DNA of 64,000 bases from Flavobacteriales bacterium (GCA_016704485.1 JADJAA010000001.1:868001-932000); one strand, 5' to 3'; positions 37,333 to 47,107 are shown, counted from the stretch's first letter. A program made the numbers and translations. The notes: generated by a model not told the origin, from the sequence alone.

Positions 37333-37973
37333 GATCTTAATGCCTTTTTGCTCGGGGAGATATCGCGTTCCTTCTTAACTTTCTTGGTCAAATACTTCAG
37401 ACCTTTATCACTGGCCATGCCGCGAACGTGGTAGCGGAACAATTCCCAGATCACATCTTCAAAGCGATACTTCTCCTTCGGAAAGAGTATACCATCGAAG
37501 ATCGCATCGAACCGGGAGATGTAGATGCGCGCGATCACATCAACATTCAGGTCATCCCTGTACAAGCCATCCTTCACTCCTTTCTGCATGTTACCGGTAA
37601 CACACTTGTAGATGTCCTCGCGTTCGTTGCGTTGCAACAATGCCCACGCCTCTGGATGATATTTTTCCAGATCGAAGTGAATGCTCGGATGCATCTCACC
37701 AATTTGGGCAGCAACAAAACGGGTGATCTCGAAATTCTCGTCGATCGCGTTATGGCCTTGTTCACAAATGCCTGTGATGCACGTGTGGTGATGCGAACAG
37801 ATATGACCCACAACGCGCGATACCAATTCGTTCTTGTCCTTCACGAACTGGTACAATGTCTTCTTGCTGATCCGCAAATGCTGCGCGATATCATCCATGT
37901 TCACGCTCCGGATACCGAGGCGCATGAATACCTTGGATGATTGATCGATGATCTGTATTTCTTTCTCGTCCAT
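37329..37973 (-). CDS. TetR-family repressor heading the efflux operon
   Basis: I choose the ATG at 37973 (MDEKEIQIIDQSSKVFMRLG); the upstream in-frame ATG at 38012 lies inside the promoter and operator. The 214-residue product has an N-terminal TetR HTH (residues about 8-55; VNMDDIAQHLRISKKTLYQFV) and a C-terminal all-helical ligand domain. As first gene of the efflux unit it probably represses its own operon and responds to a pump substrate. Four bases overlap the channel gene. Confidence 0.9.
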   Translation of the reverse strand: MDEKEIQIIDQSSKVFMRLGIRSVNMDDIAQHLRISKKTLYQFVKDKNELVSRVVGHICSHHHTCITGICEQGHNAIDENFEITRFVAAQIGEMHPSIHFDLEKYHPEAWALLQRNEREDIYKCVTGNMQKGVKDGLYRDDLNVDVIARIYISRFDAIFDGILFPKEKYRFEDVIWELFRYHVRGMASDKGLKYLTKKVKKERDISPSKKALRS

Positions 37974-37987
37974 GATGACAGCGGGTG

Positions 37988-38025
37988 CAAATGTAGGAAA
38001 CGAAATCAACACGGAAACGTTTCCG
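37988..38025 (-). promoter_or_regulatory. Efflux operon promoter with overlapping TetR operator
   Basis: On the minus strand TACATTTG (37995-37988) matches the Bacteroidota -7 consensus exactly. Eighteen to nineteen bases upstream is TTTC (38017-38014), a near -33 box. The perfect 14-base palindrome CGGAAACGTTTCCG at 38012-38025 covers the -33 box, and a half-like GGAAACG recurs at 37997-38003. A repressor bound here would block the polymerase. The implied leader before the ATG at 37973 is under 10 bases. Confidence 0.65.
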
Positions 38026-38399
38026 ACTAAATAATGTTTCTACCGTTTATCACGGATCCGTGCCGTTCGTCCACCGCGCATCTTGAGGTCATCCCACCTT
38101 GACCAATTATTCTTTACCAAAAAGCACTCCTGGAAGTTTCCCTTCGTCCCGTTCAATAGAACCAACACCCTCACACATCCTTTGCATCACTCATGTTGCG
38201 CAGGTCTCGCGTCTTGACTTCGCATTTTTTCAATCTGAACAGGCGTAATGTGAGAACACGTTGTTCGCGCTTGCGATGCCGACATGTCATTCACTGTTCC
38301 CCAGGGGAAGGGTGCATTGTTACAATTGAGGGCCAATGGTCGGATGCAGAAAGGGGCCAGCGCAGAACGAAAAGGGAGTTTGAACGGATCAGCGGGTCA

Positions 38400-38480
38400 G
38401 GTGGAGATCCACGATCGCCGTGCGCACAGGCAGCTTTCCCATGGAACTAGACAACAGTGTGGATCCAATGCAGGGCCCAT
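38400..38480 (-). pseudogene. Relic of a response-regulator 5' end
   Basis: On the minus strand the ATG at 38442 opens MGKLPVRTAIVDLH before a stop, closely matching the start of the regulator at 43726 (MGKGPVRIAIVEDD). Upstream bases also match (an ACAG..TGGATCCAAT block). The similarity ends after about 75 bases. It lies directly downstream of the kinase gene at 38503, where a regulator would be expected. The rest of 38026-38399 shows nothing I can support. Confidence 0.45.
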
Positions 38481-38502
38481 CCCTGAATATGCAATTGGAT
38501 CT

Positions 38503-40593
38503 CTACTGCGTATCCAATATTAAGGTCAACCGTACAGTCGTCCCACTCTCACTTTCCATTCTGATGTCTGCTCCGATCCGCTTTGCGCGTTCGCGCATAT
38601 TCTGTAGCCCATGTCCGCCCTTATCGGTCGGATCGAACCCTACGCCATTGTCCTGCAAGACATAGAGTACCCGTCTATCATCGGTATGAAAGGTTACCGC
38701 GATATGCGTTGCTTTTGCATATTTGATAGCATTATTCAGTGACTCGCGTACGATCATGTAGACATCACGTTTCGTAGCCGGATCAAGTATGCTGTCTTCG
38801 CCGGTGTGAACGCAATCAACAACGTGTGGAACTTGGCTCAATTTCAGCATGCGCTCACAATGGGAACGTACGCGATCGGTAAGGCCTGCCATCGAATCGT
38901 GGTTGTGATCAATGGCCCAAACAATATCACCTAACGAGCGGTTTGCTTCACCGGCTATTCGCTCCAGGTCAACAGTAACAGCAGTTAATTGGCTGGAATA
39001 TGGTTGGGCCATTGCTTTTGCTTCGCCACTGAGCATCACCAGTTTCGTGAGCTCACTTCCTAATTGGTCATGGACATCGCGGGCTATGTGCGTACGCACT
39101 TCCAATGCTTCTCGTTTCTTTTCACTGGAGACCAGTTGCGCCTGTGCATTCAGGATCACACTATTCGTGCGCTTCAATATCCGCGATCGCCACCAATATG
39201 AGATCAGCAGTAAGGCAAGAAGCACACCTATTCCCCCTAATGCCCAAAGTCTTTTCCACTGGGTACCGATCTCTTGTGCATGGAATATGGATCGTTGCTG
39301 ATCCGCTACAACATACTTTAAACTATCGTTGATCGCTCGCTGTTCGTAAGCATATCGAAAGTTGTTACGAAGTACTTCGCGTATGTTCTCTTCGCGAACC
39401 AAACTGTCATTCAAGAAAACAAATTCCTCGTATGCTTTCAGCGCGAGCTCTGGTTTGTGCAATGCTTTCAGGGTGCGATAGCGCAACTCTGCTGCATCAC
39501 GTTGCAGGATCACCCAATCAGCATCGACGGCTGCTTCTCTTGCACGGTCCAACAACTTGTATGCATCCTGTACTCGACCCAGGTCGAGGTATACGAGACC
39601 CATGCTGTTCAGTATGGTGGAATACCCAAAGGCCACTTCCGCTTCTAAAGCAATACCCTCGCCTTCTTTCAAATAAACAAGTGCATTTTCGGGTTTCTTC
39701 CGTATACGAAGAATGCGACCTAGCTCAGCAAGGCATTCCACCACGCCTCGCTTGTCATCTATCTGCCGACGGATGACGAGTGACCGATCGCAATAGCGAA
39801 AGGCCGAATCCAGCTGGCCCAATTCCGTGTAGCACGCTCCGATCTCGTGCAATGCCCTTGCTTGGGAATGTTGCTGGCCGATGGAATCCGCGATCGCTGC
39901 GGCTTCCTGCATATGGACCAGAGCCGCAGGGTAGTCGCCTTGGTTCATCATGATGGCGCCCAAATTGATCTTACCAGCAACAATTCCGCCCTGGTCGTTC
40001 ATCGCATGCAATATCCGTAGACCATCATTGATGTGATCTACCGCCTTTGCATTATCACTGCGTGCCATGTGTATGGTTCCAATGGCATTCAGGTCGTTCG
40101 CCCAACCTAGGCTATCGCCCAGTTCGATGTGGACCTGCATCCCCTCGTTGATCATCGCTAAAGCCGTGTCCTTCGAGCCAAGAAAGGAATACATGTTAGC
40201 CATGTTCGTTAGCACATCGGCCGCCCCTTCCCGCTCTCCCGCCTCCACATAGCTCGCATGTGCCTTGGACATATATTCCAATGCCTTTCTGGGTTGACCG
40301 TGCACATACCAGACCACACCCATTAAACTCAATGCATTGCCTTCATACTTCAATAACCCCTTCCTTCGGGCCTCTCCAAGCATATGCTCCGCCATTAGGA
40401 ATGCAGTGTCCGGCTCACTATAGACATAACCGTCCCAGATCAGGTCGTAGTAAGCTCCAAAACGTACCGTGTCGGGCAACTCTGTGTTATCCCAGATCCG
40501 TTGCAACGAATCCAGTTCGGTTTGAGCATGGCAGCTGTTCGTGATGGACCATACCAGGCATAAAGTACACACTGACCGTATTGCAGATCGCAT
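38503..40593 (-). CDS. TPR sensor histidine kinase, HisKA_3 type
   Basis: From the ATG at 40593 (MRSAIRSVCTLCLVWSITNS, signal peptide to CHAQ) the protein has 696 residues. It has about eight TPRs (ALSLMGVVWYVHGQPRKALEY, NAIGTIHMARSDNAKAVDH), a coiled segment and a membrane span (about 445-468). The HisKA_3 motif is ARDVHDQLGSELTKL (His about 508), followed by an ATPase domain with N box RESLNNAIKYAKAT and G boxes QDNGVGFD and GGHGLQNMRERA. All catalytic motifs are intact. NarL-type regulators are the usual partners; the intact one is at 43085, and a regulator fragment lies just after this gene. Confidence 0.92.
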   Translation of the reverse strand: MRSAIRSVCTLCLVWSITNSCHAQTELDSLQRIWDNTELPDTVRFGAYYDLIWDGYVYSEPDTAFLMAEHMLGEARRKGLLKYEGNALSLMGVVWYVHGQPRKALEYMSKAHASYVEAGEREGAADVLTNMANMYSFLGSKDTALAMINEGMQVHIELGDSLGWANDLNAIGTIHMARSDNAKAVDHINDGLRILHAMNDQGGIVAGKINLGAIMMNQGDYPAALVHMQEAAAIADSIGQQHSQARALHEIGACYTELGQLDSAFRYCDRSLVIRRQIDDKRGVVECLAELGRILRIRKKPENALVYLKEGEGIALEAEVAFGYSTILNSMGLVYLDLGRVQDAYKLLDRAREAAVDADWVILQRDAAELRYRTLKALHKPELALKAYEEFVFLNDSLVREENIREVLRNNFRYAYEQRAINDSLKYVVADQQRSIFHAQEIGTQWKRLWALGGIGVLLALLLISYWWRSRILKRTNSVILNAQAQLVSSEKKREALEVRTHIARDVHDQLGSELTKLVMLSGEAKAMAQPYSSQLTAVTVDLERIAGEANRSLGDIVWAIDHNHDSMAGLTDRVRSHCERMLKLSQVPHVVDCVHTGEDSILDPATKRDVYMIVRESLNNAIKYAKATHIAVTFHTDDRRVLYVLQDNGVGFDPTDKGGHGLQNMRERAKRIGADIRMESESGTTVRLTLILDTQ

Positions 40594-41225
40594 TAGTCCG
40601 TACGATGCAACATGCTTTGTTGGGTGCTTCCCGATCATAGTCTCTGTAAGAATACTACCATTCCTATTATCATACATCAATTACCCAATAATTATGACGA
40701 GGGCCACCCACTAGAGAAGCCGTCATCAATAGTTCTAAGCTGTTGGTCCTTGCTACATTGCCCGTTGCCCATCCCAAAGGATACGCTGCCGCCTATATGA
40801 TGAAGTATGAAACATCGCAACAGTAGTACGTGGATTTCCTGAACAGCCATACCAGAGTGCAACAAGCTGCGCGCGTCCAGACAAATGTTCAGGTCGGTGT
40901 TTCCGCAGTTACCAACCGGTATGTGATGACCAACACTCCGACGATGGAGGCCCTTGGTCGGAACGGCATCCGATGCGGCGGGACCATCGATCCGAACAGC
41001 AGCACTACGTTCTATTGAGATGCGAACGTGAACAGTATCGGCAGGAGGAAGCCCTGAACCAACTCGTTCAACCCGCGATCAATTCCGTGCTGAGATCGGT
41101 TCTTAGAATTTCGCGATCATGGAACATGGGACAGCTGATGATAGTTGGACCATACTACCCATGTGTTATTTACATTGCCTGCTAGCGTGTCTTTCTTTGT
41201 GCTCCATACTTTCGGCACTTACCCT
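40594..41225. other. Divergent intergenic region between two kinase genes
   Basis: These 632 bases separate two divergently transcribed kinases and must hold both promoters. A 62-codon plus-strand frame at 40830-41018 has mixed composition and no recognisable domain. A TACTTTCG -7-like element sits at 41207-41214, just before the plus-strand kinase start. No RNA gene or repeat was seen. Confidence 0.4.
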
Positions 41226-43070
41226 ATGAACTATCGCATCTCTGCCTTGCTGTATCTGCTATTCGTAGCGGCTTATTCGCAAGCTCAAAGTACCGTTGCA
41301 GACAGCCTCTCCGCTCTTGCGCGAACCTGTTCAGCCAAGAACAACATGCAGGACACGGCCTGTTTAAGGCTGATCAACATTACTGCGCGGGCATGGTTCA
41401 AGGAACAAGAGCTAGATAGTTCTCTTGCTTGGGCTGAACGCTCCGAAGCGCTCGCTGAGGCTATGGCACGAACTCTTCCCGATGGAACACTTGATCCACA
41501 CCGGATGATGAATGAAAAACTGCTGAGCATGGCGAATTATTTCGCCTCACGTTATCCAGAAAGTATCTCGCACGCATTGAAATTGGAACAGATAGCAACA
41601 CGAATGGGCGATACAGCGACGCAAGCCGCCGCGATGAATTACCAAGGTTACTGCTATCGCGGAATGGGCGAGAACCGACGCGCGTACAACATCACGTTGA
41701 AAGCAGTTCGGTTATTGGAGCAACTCCCACCCGGGCCGGACCTTAGCAATGCGTATGATGGGATCGCCGTATTGTGCAAAGACCTGAACTTAACGGATAG
41801 TGCAAAATATTATCAACGCCTTGCTATAGCCACCCCGAACGACAACCCAGGAAATACTTCCAATAGCTTATTGGCCATGGCTGAGTATCACATGGACGAA
41901 AGCACCATGGACTCAGCCGCCTACTATATTGCCAAAGCAGAGCAACTTGTCCAAGGTCAAAGCCCCGTTTCCATCGCCCATTTCTACGGCATGCGTGGCA
42001 AGGTGCGATTCTTTCAACATGAATATGACGCAGCGCTAGCAGATCTGCACATAGCGGACTCCATTTCCACAGCCATGGAGAACAACTATGAACTTACCTA
42101 CATCCATCAATTGCAAAGTCTGTGCTTAGCAGGACTTGGTGGTACCAAAAATGCATTTGATATGGGCACCAAAGCAATGAATGCACTGGTTGCCGATATG
42201 GATATTGCCAAAGCCCAGGAACTGACCGAGACGCGCATGCGTTACGAGCAAGAACAGAAAGACGCTTTGACCCGGTTGGAACATGACAAAGTAAAGAACC
42301 AACGCCTGTTCGCGGTGCTTGGAGCGTTGCTACTTGCCGCTATTGCTGCCTTGCTCTGGAATGGTGCCAGACGCAGCCGCGCAAGCGCGAGAATGTTACA
42401 CGTGAAAAATGAGGAATTGATAAGTACCCATCAAGATCTTATACGCACGGAGAAAGCGCTCTCCACACAAGCCGTGCGCACACATGTAGCGCAAGACATC
42501 CACGACGAACTCGGTAGCCAGCTGACCAAGATCAGCCTGTTGAGCCGCGAAGCAAATTACGCGCGCACTAAGAACCCGGAAGAACTGAGAGAACTTTTGG
42601 CTTCCATTGATCGAATTGCAATGAACACGGGAAGCACACTAAGTGATGTGGTCTGGAACACCGATCCGCACAACGACAAGATCTCTTCATTGATCGATCG
42701 TACGAAAGAACATGCCCAGCGGATGTTGCATGATACGGGTATCAAATTGTACTTCGAACAACCAACGATCACGACGGACCGCGACGTACCTCCCGATTGG
42801 CGAAGGAATGCAATTCACATTGTGAAGGAGGCGATCAACAATGCGTTGAAATACGCGAAGGCCTCTGAACTTCATTTAGCTGTTGCGCTAGAAAATGACC
42901 AGTTCATTTTGGAGTTCAGGGATAACGGAAAGGGGTTTGATAGTGCAACAGCACGAAACGGAAATGGATTGGGAAATATGCGTGATCGCGCGGAGCGTGT
43001 TGGCGGCACATTTACACTCACTTCAGACGCTGAAGGAACCAGGATCAAGGCGGTGTTGCCTTTACCGTGA
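41226..43070 (+). CDS. TPR sensor histidine kinase, HisKA_3 type
   Basis: The ATG at 41226 gives MNYRISALLYLLFVAAYSQA, a clean signal peptide. The 614-residue protein has TPR-like helices (about 25-340), one membrane span (about 362-381), and a HisKA_3 motif AQDIHDELGSQLTKI (His about 426). The ATPase domain is intact (N box KEAINNALKYAKAS, G boxes RDNGKGFD and NGLGNMRDRAE). It is closely related to the kinase on the other strand at 38503 in its catalytic half. It converges on the NarL-type regulator gene, with only 14 bases between the stops. Confidence 0.92.
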   Translation: MNYRISALLYLLFVAAYSQAQSTVADSLSALARTCSAKNNMQDTACLRLINITARAWFKEQELDSSLAWAERSEALAEAMARTLPDGTLDPHRMMNEKLLSMANYFASRYPESISHALKLEQIATRMGDTATQAAAMNYQGYCYRGMGENRRAYNITLKAVRLLEQLPPGPDLSNAYDGIAVLCKDLNLTDSAKYYQRLAIATPNDNPGNTSNSLLAMAEYHMDESTMDSAAYYIAKAEQLVQGQSPVSIAHFYGMRGKVRFFQHEYDAALADLHIADSISTAMENNYELTYIHQLQSLCLAGLGGTKNAFDMGTKAMNALVADMDIAKAQELTETRMRYEQEQKDALTRLEHDKVKNQRLFAVLGALLLAAIAALLWNGARRSRASARMLHVKNEELISTHQDLIRTEKALSTQAVRTHVAQDIHDELGSQLTKISLLSREANYARTKNPEELRELLASIDRIAMNTGSTLSDVVWNTDPHNDKISSLIDRTKEHAQRMLHDTGIKLYFEQPTITTDRDVPPDWRRNAIHIVKEAINNALKYAKASELHLAVALENDQFILEFRDNGKGFDSATARNGNGLGNMRDRAERVGGTFTLTSDAEGTRIKAVLPLP

Positions 43071-43084
43071 GTGAATTCAGTTCT

Positions 43085-43726
43085 TCAATGCCCTTTCGGA
43101 TATACTTTCCGGATGGCTTCCATGCGCGAGCTGACGTGTAGCTTGCTGTAGATCTTGCGCACGTGTACACGAACTGTTTCCGTACTGATCTCAGCTTTCG
43201 CGGCGATCTCTTTATACATCATTCCAGCCGCCAGACCATCGAGGATGTATTTCTCGCGTTCGGTGAGCAGTTCGTCGTTGATACGCTGCTGGCTTTCCTG
43301 CTGAAAGCTATTCACGACCAATCTTGCAATTGTACTGTTCATGGGCGAGCCACCTTGATGGATATCATGAATTGACGCTTCCAACTCCTCGCTCGTTGTG
43401 CTTTTCAATAAGTAGCCTGTTGCTCCTGCGCACAGTGCTTGAAAGATGTATGCCGGGTTCTCAAAGATCGTAAGCATCAGGAACTGGATCTCCGGACGCG
43501 CAGTCTTCGCGGCACGCACCGTATCGATGCCATTGGTACCCGGCATGTTGATGTCCATAAGCACCACGTTCACGTCGCAGTCCGTTAAGGCTCCAAGAAA
43601 ATCATCTCCGGACACGAATGTCCGCACCATTTTCATGCCCTCCGTACGTTCTACGCGCCGACGCAACAACTCCCGTAATTCGGAGTCGTCTTCTACGATC
43701 GCGATGCGCACAGGACCCTTTCCCAT
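43085..43726 (-). CDS. NarL/FixJ-type response regulator
   Basis: I start at the ATG at 43726 (MGKGPVRIAIVEDD) because the related fragment at 38442 begins at the same residue; an ATG at 43744 would add six residues. The 213-residue protein has a receiver (acidic pair VEDD, phospho-acceptor Asp 58 in VLMDINMPG, Lys in LLKSTT) and a LuxR-type HTH (about 145-205; LTEREKYILDGLAAGMMYKE, ETVRVHVRKIYSKLHV). It is the only intact NarL-type regulator here and probably serves one or both neighbouring HisKA_3 kinases. Confidence 0.92.
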   Translation of the reverse strand: MGKGPVRIAIVEDDSELRELLRRRVERTEGMKMVRTFVSGDDFLGALTDCDVNVVLMDINMPGTNGIDTVRAAKTARPEIQFLMLTIFENPAYIFQALCAGATGYLLKSTTSEELEASIHDIHQGGSPMNSTIARLVVNSFQQESQQRINDELLTEREKYILDGLAAGMMYKEIAAKAEISTETVRVHVRKIYSKLHVSSRMEAIRKVYPKGH

Positions 43727-43829
43727 GGCACCAATGTACAGCATGGATCCAATTCCTATCCATTCCTGATGGATCAAACGGACGAAGGCCACCCGGTATG
43801 GCAGCCTTCATCCATCCATCATTTCGTTC

Positions 43830-46502
43830 TCAACGACCTTGTTCCAATCGTACGATCCGCTCTTGCAATTGCTCGATCATTGCTTGTTGTGATTCGATCA
43901 ACGCTTGTTGCTCTTGCATGCCTTTTACTAGAGGTACAACGAATTCCGAATACCGTAATGCGTACATATCGTTCTCGTCGACAGGTTTTACAACGGCACT
44001 GAAATCATAGCCCAATTCATCCGCAGCCTTTTCCACTTCCTGAGCAAGGAAACCGGTGAATCGGATCGCGGCTTTTTGGTCACGGGCAGCGACCATATCC
44101 GGGTGCGGGGGTTGAAGAACGGCGTTCCCATTCTGGTCATAGCGCATGTCCTCCTTCAGGAATGCCGCCATCTTGTGTGCATCGAAGTTGTAGGTCACGG
44201 GGCGCAGTTTCATGATCAGGTCGATGCCATGCACATCTTCCTGGATATTGCGTTTGAAGCGCGCATCACTTGCGGGGGCGAATGGTACGGCACCGATGAT
44301 GGTCGATACAGAGCTATTTCCTACACGCACTTGGTTGCCTGCAGTGCAGCTAGCCCCGCTACCCAATGCGGTGGTGTTGCTACGGGTCGCTGCATTCGGA
44401 CCAGCCCCGGACCCAATGGCCGTGTTGAAACTGCCGCTTGAATTGCTGAACATGGCACCTATACCTACGGCGGTGTTGTCACCCCCGGCGGTATTCAGGT
44501 AGAGTGCCTCGTTTCCTACGGCCGTGTTTCCCGATCCCGTGCTGGAGATTTGAAGTGCGTTCGCTCCTATAGCCGTATTGTAGTTCGCCAGATTGGTGTA
44601 TAGGCTTCGGTGGCCGAGCGCTGTGTTCTGGAACCCGGAAACAACGGAATAGAGCGACTTACTTCCCACTGCTGTATTGAAGAATCCAGCTGGCGGATTG
44701 GTTCCCGGCTCGCCTCCTGGAACGTAAGGAGCCAATCCATTGGCATTGTTGAAGAGTGCACTGTCTCCAATGGCGACGAGGTTGCCTCGATTCAGGTTCT
44801 GTTGGAGCGCTCGTATACCGATGGCCACGTTGGAGTTGCCGATCGTGTTAACACGTAATGCATTCCAGCCAATAGCCACATTGTTGGAGCCAGTTGTGGT
44901 GGTGTATTGTGCTGCAGAACCTATCGCGACATTGCGTTGGCCGGTGGAGTTCGTGTACAAAGCGCGGTAACCGAAAGCTGCATTGCTAATGCCCGTGGTG
45001 GTATTGTACATGCTACCGGTACCCATTGCGGTGTTCCCATTTGCAGATGTGTTCTTGTAGAGGGATTGGTAACCAACTGCGGTGTTCCAGTACCCGTCCG
45101 TATTGTTTCGAAGGGCTTGACAGCCGAAGGCACTGTTGAGAGGCCCGGTGGTGTTAGCCCGTAAAGCCATATTGCCAAGTGCGGTTGTTCCGCTTGTGGT
45201 ATCGACACTAAGGAGACCAGACGGAATATTTCCTACTCTGAAGGCCAAGGATTGTATATCCGTGGTGCCAACGAAGTTGGTAGTTGGCGTAGTGCCTGTA
45301 TTACCTAGAAGTGCCCAGCCGCTTCCACCACCTGAAGGGCCGGTGGGACCGACTAGCGAAACGCCTGCTCCCCAAGCTCCTGCCGTCTTCGGTCCATACA
45401 AGAAATTCGTGGCTGTGTTGATGTAGAAGTCTCCATTAGCGCCAGTGCCTGGTGCGGGATTGATGGCCCCATTGAGCACGGTCTTCCCATCTAGGCCATC
45501 GTCGCCGTCCGTGCCATTAGTACCCGGCGTTCCAGGCAGACCTGTTGTGCCTTGTGGGCCTGTTGCCCCGGTGGCGCCATCGGTACCCGGTGTTCCTTGT
45601 GGGCCTTGTGCACCTGTGTTACCCTGAGGGCCTGTTGCACCGACTGCGCCATTCGTACCCGGTGTACCTGGGGTACCTTGCGGACCAGTTAGACCGATGG
45701 GGCCCTGTGGACCCGTTGCGCCTGTAGCGCCCGGTGTGCCCGGTGTTCCTTGTGGACCAGTTGCTCCTATGGCTCCGTTATTCCCTTGTGGTCCGACTGC
45801 GCCTTGCGGACCAGTTGCTCCCGTTGCTCCAGCCGGGCCGGCGGGACCTTGGATGGAACCCACATTTTGCCAACTATTCGTGTTGCTACTCCATACAAAT
45901 AGGTCGCCGTTCACTAACCATGCATCGCCAACACCACCCGTTGCAGGCAATTGGTTGATGTTGGTGAATGACCCTAAGATCGTTACTCCAGTACCATCGG
46001 CACCAGTAGATCCCGGAACGCCTTGCGCGCCGGCTGGACCAGCAGGACCTTGTGCGCCAGTTGCACCTGGTGTGCCAGCAGGACCTTGTGCCCCCGTTGG
46101 TCCCGCAGGGCCGGGCGTACCGCCGTTCTCAGCGTACAATGCATAAGGCACACTCAGTAATTCTGCGGTACCCATTGCAGTTCCGTTCAACGATGTTTTC
46201 ACGAAGTATGGACCAGCGCTCCAATCGATGTTCGCGAAGTTGCCGGTGATCACTGTGCCGCCACCTAGTGCTACTTGCGCAAGGCCGATCGTTGTAGTTG
46301 TTATGTTGTGTACTTCGCTGTAGACCACAAGACCTGTTGAAGTGTTCTGCCGAACTTCCAATCCAAGTGTGCCAGCGGTATTTGCTTGTGGTACGCCGTT
46401 CGCATCGCGCAATACGGCTTGGTAATTCATGCGCTGTGGCGCTTGCCCGAACAACGTTGCAGCGAGTACGAAACCCGCTAAGGTGAGGAAGAGATTTTTC
46501 AT
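43830..46502 (-). CDS. Collagen-like stalk / NTAxG-repeat / S74 trimeric fibre protein
   Basis: The 890-residue protein has a signal peptide (to LFGQ) and a Bacteroidota N-terminal domain (MNYQAVLRDANGVPQANTAG, about 24-125). Two blocks of Gly-X-Y collagen repeats (about 127-172 and 207-345) are split by a short domain (TILGSFTNINQLPATGG). About 16 NTAxG repeats of 17 residues follow (about 437-720), then an S74 domain with SDARFK supplying Ser about 745 and Lys about 750, and a C-terminal coiled coil. The parts are all trimer-forming. There is no T9SS sorting domain. Likely a long self-processed surface fibre, paralogous at its C-terminal half to the 27524 gene. Confidence 0.87.
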   Translation of the reverse strand: MKNLFLTLAGFVLAATLFGQAPQRMNYQAVLRDANGVPQANTAGTLGLEVRQNTSTGLVVYSEVHNITTTTIGLAQVALGGGTVITGNFANIDWSAGPYFVKTSLNGTAMGTAELLSVPYALYAENGGTPGPAGPTGAQGPAGTPGATGAQGPAGPAGAQGVPGSTGADGTGVTILGSFTNINQLPATGGVGDAWLVNGDLFVWSSNTNSWQNVGSIQGPAGPAGATGATGPQGAVGPQGNNGAIGATGPQGTPGTPGATGATGPQGPIGLTGPQGTPGTPGTNGAVGATGPQGNTGAQGPQGTPGTDGATGATGPQGTTGLPGTPGTNGTDGDDGLDGKTVLNGAINPAPGTGANGDFYINTATNFLYGPKTAGAWGAGVSLVGPTGPSGGGSGWALLGNTGTTPTTNFVGTTDIQSLAFRVGNIPSGLLSVDTTSGTTALGNMALRANTTGPLNSAFGCQALRNNTDGYWNTAVGYQSLYKNTSANGNTAMGTGSMYNTTTGISNAAFGYRALYTNSTGQRNVAIGSAAQYTTTTGSNNVAIGWNALRVNTIGNSNVAIGIRALQQNLNRGNLVAIGDSALFNNANGLAPYVPGGEPGTNPPAGFFNTAVGSKSLYSVVSGFQNTALGHRSLYTNLANYNTAIGANALQISSTGSGNTAVGNEALYLNTAGGDNTAVGIGAMFSNSSGSFNTAIGSGAGPNAATRSNTTALGSGASCTAGNQVRVGNSSVSTIIGAVPFAPASDARFKRNIQEDVHGIDLIMKLRPVTYNFDAHKMAAFLKEDMRYDQNGNAVLQPPHPDMVAARDQKAAIRFTGFLAQEVEKAADELGYDFSAVVKPVDENDMYALRYSEFVVPLVKGMQEQQALIESQQAMIEQLQERIVRLEQGR
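45470..46122 (-). repeat. Collagen-like Gly-X-Y coding repeats
   Basis: Two runs of 9-base periodic sequence, separated by about 100 bases of non-repeat, encode GPxGxx triplets such as GATGPQGTPGTPG. The strong periodicity makes long spurious proline-rich frames on the opposite strand. Confidence 0.85.
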
Positions 46503-46506
46503 GAGT

Positions 46507-46974
46507 TCAAAGCGTTATTATAATGCGAAATGTTTGTCTGCTGAGGTCGATCGTATCGTCTACGATCAGGTTGTAGTTGCCACTTTTCAGGTTCGCAACA
46601 TCGAGTGTGGTGAGGCTGTTGTTCAAGTTGCCATAAAGTATGAGTTTCCCGGCTGCATCATATACTGTGTAGTTGTGATGCGCGTTGCTTGGCAACTGAA
46701 TGTTCAGGTCTTGGCGCGTAGGGTTCGGGTAGACATTGATCGCTGCTTCGGGAGCTGCGGTACTGATGCCTACTTCGACATCGGCCCAAGGTTGTTCGAA
46801 TCCTTGTGTGAGTGTATTCGACCCGGAACCAACCGTCCCCACGACCGGTTCACCGATGTTGTATTCGATGCGGTTGGTCGAACTGTTGAGTTCACCGCCC
46901 GCGCTACCTATGGTCATTTGGCCATAGGCAAAGCAAGGTGCGAACAAGAAAAGTAGAAGCGGGGGCTTGATCAT
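46507..46974 (-). CDS. Small secreted protein with T9SS type A sorting domain
   Basis: From the ATG at 46974 the 155-residue product has a signal peptide (MIKPPLLLFLFAPCFAYGQ). A short domain follows that is common in Bacteroidota (GSAGGELNSSTNRIEYNIGE, TQGFEQPW), and then a sorting domain starting INVYPNPTRQDLNIQLP. It should be exported by T9SS. It lies 4 bases upstream of the collagen-like gene on the same strand, so the two are probably one transcript. Such proteins often precede fibre or choice-of-anchor proteins; the role is unknown. Confidence 0.82.
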   Translation of the reverse strand: MIKPPLLLFLFAPCFAYGQMTIGSAGGELNSSTNRIEYNIGEPVVGTVGSGSNTLTQGFEQPWADVEVGISTAAPEAAINVYPNPTRQDLNIQLPSNAHHNYTVYDAAGKLILYGNLNNSLTTLDVANLKSGNYNLIVDDTIDLSRQTFRIIITL

Positions 46975-47107
46975 GTTCTTTGTGGTTTGGCGAGCTGGAG
47001 AGGATGATACCCTTTCATAGAACGAAGTAACTGAGATCAAAAAGGGTAAACAATAACACGTTGGTAGTATGCGTCGCTCCTTGAACCATCTTTTCAAAAC
47101 TGTTGAT

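Noticed and set aside
38193..38502. Plus-strand frames of about 80 codons behind the kinase
   Set aside because: No domain; part of the region is better explained as a minus-strand regulator fragment.
45697..46146. Proline-rich 149-codon frame opposite the collagen-like gene
   Set aside because: GPxGxx codons read backwards as Pro/Ala/Gly; an artefact of the repeat.
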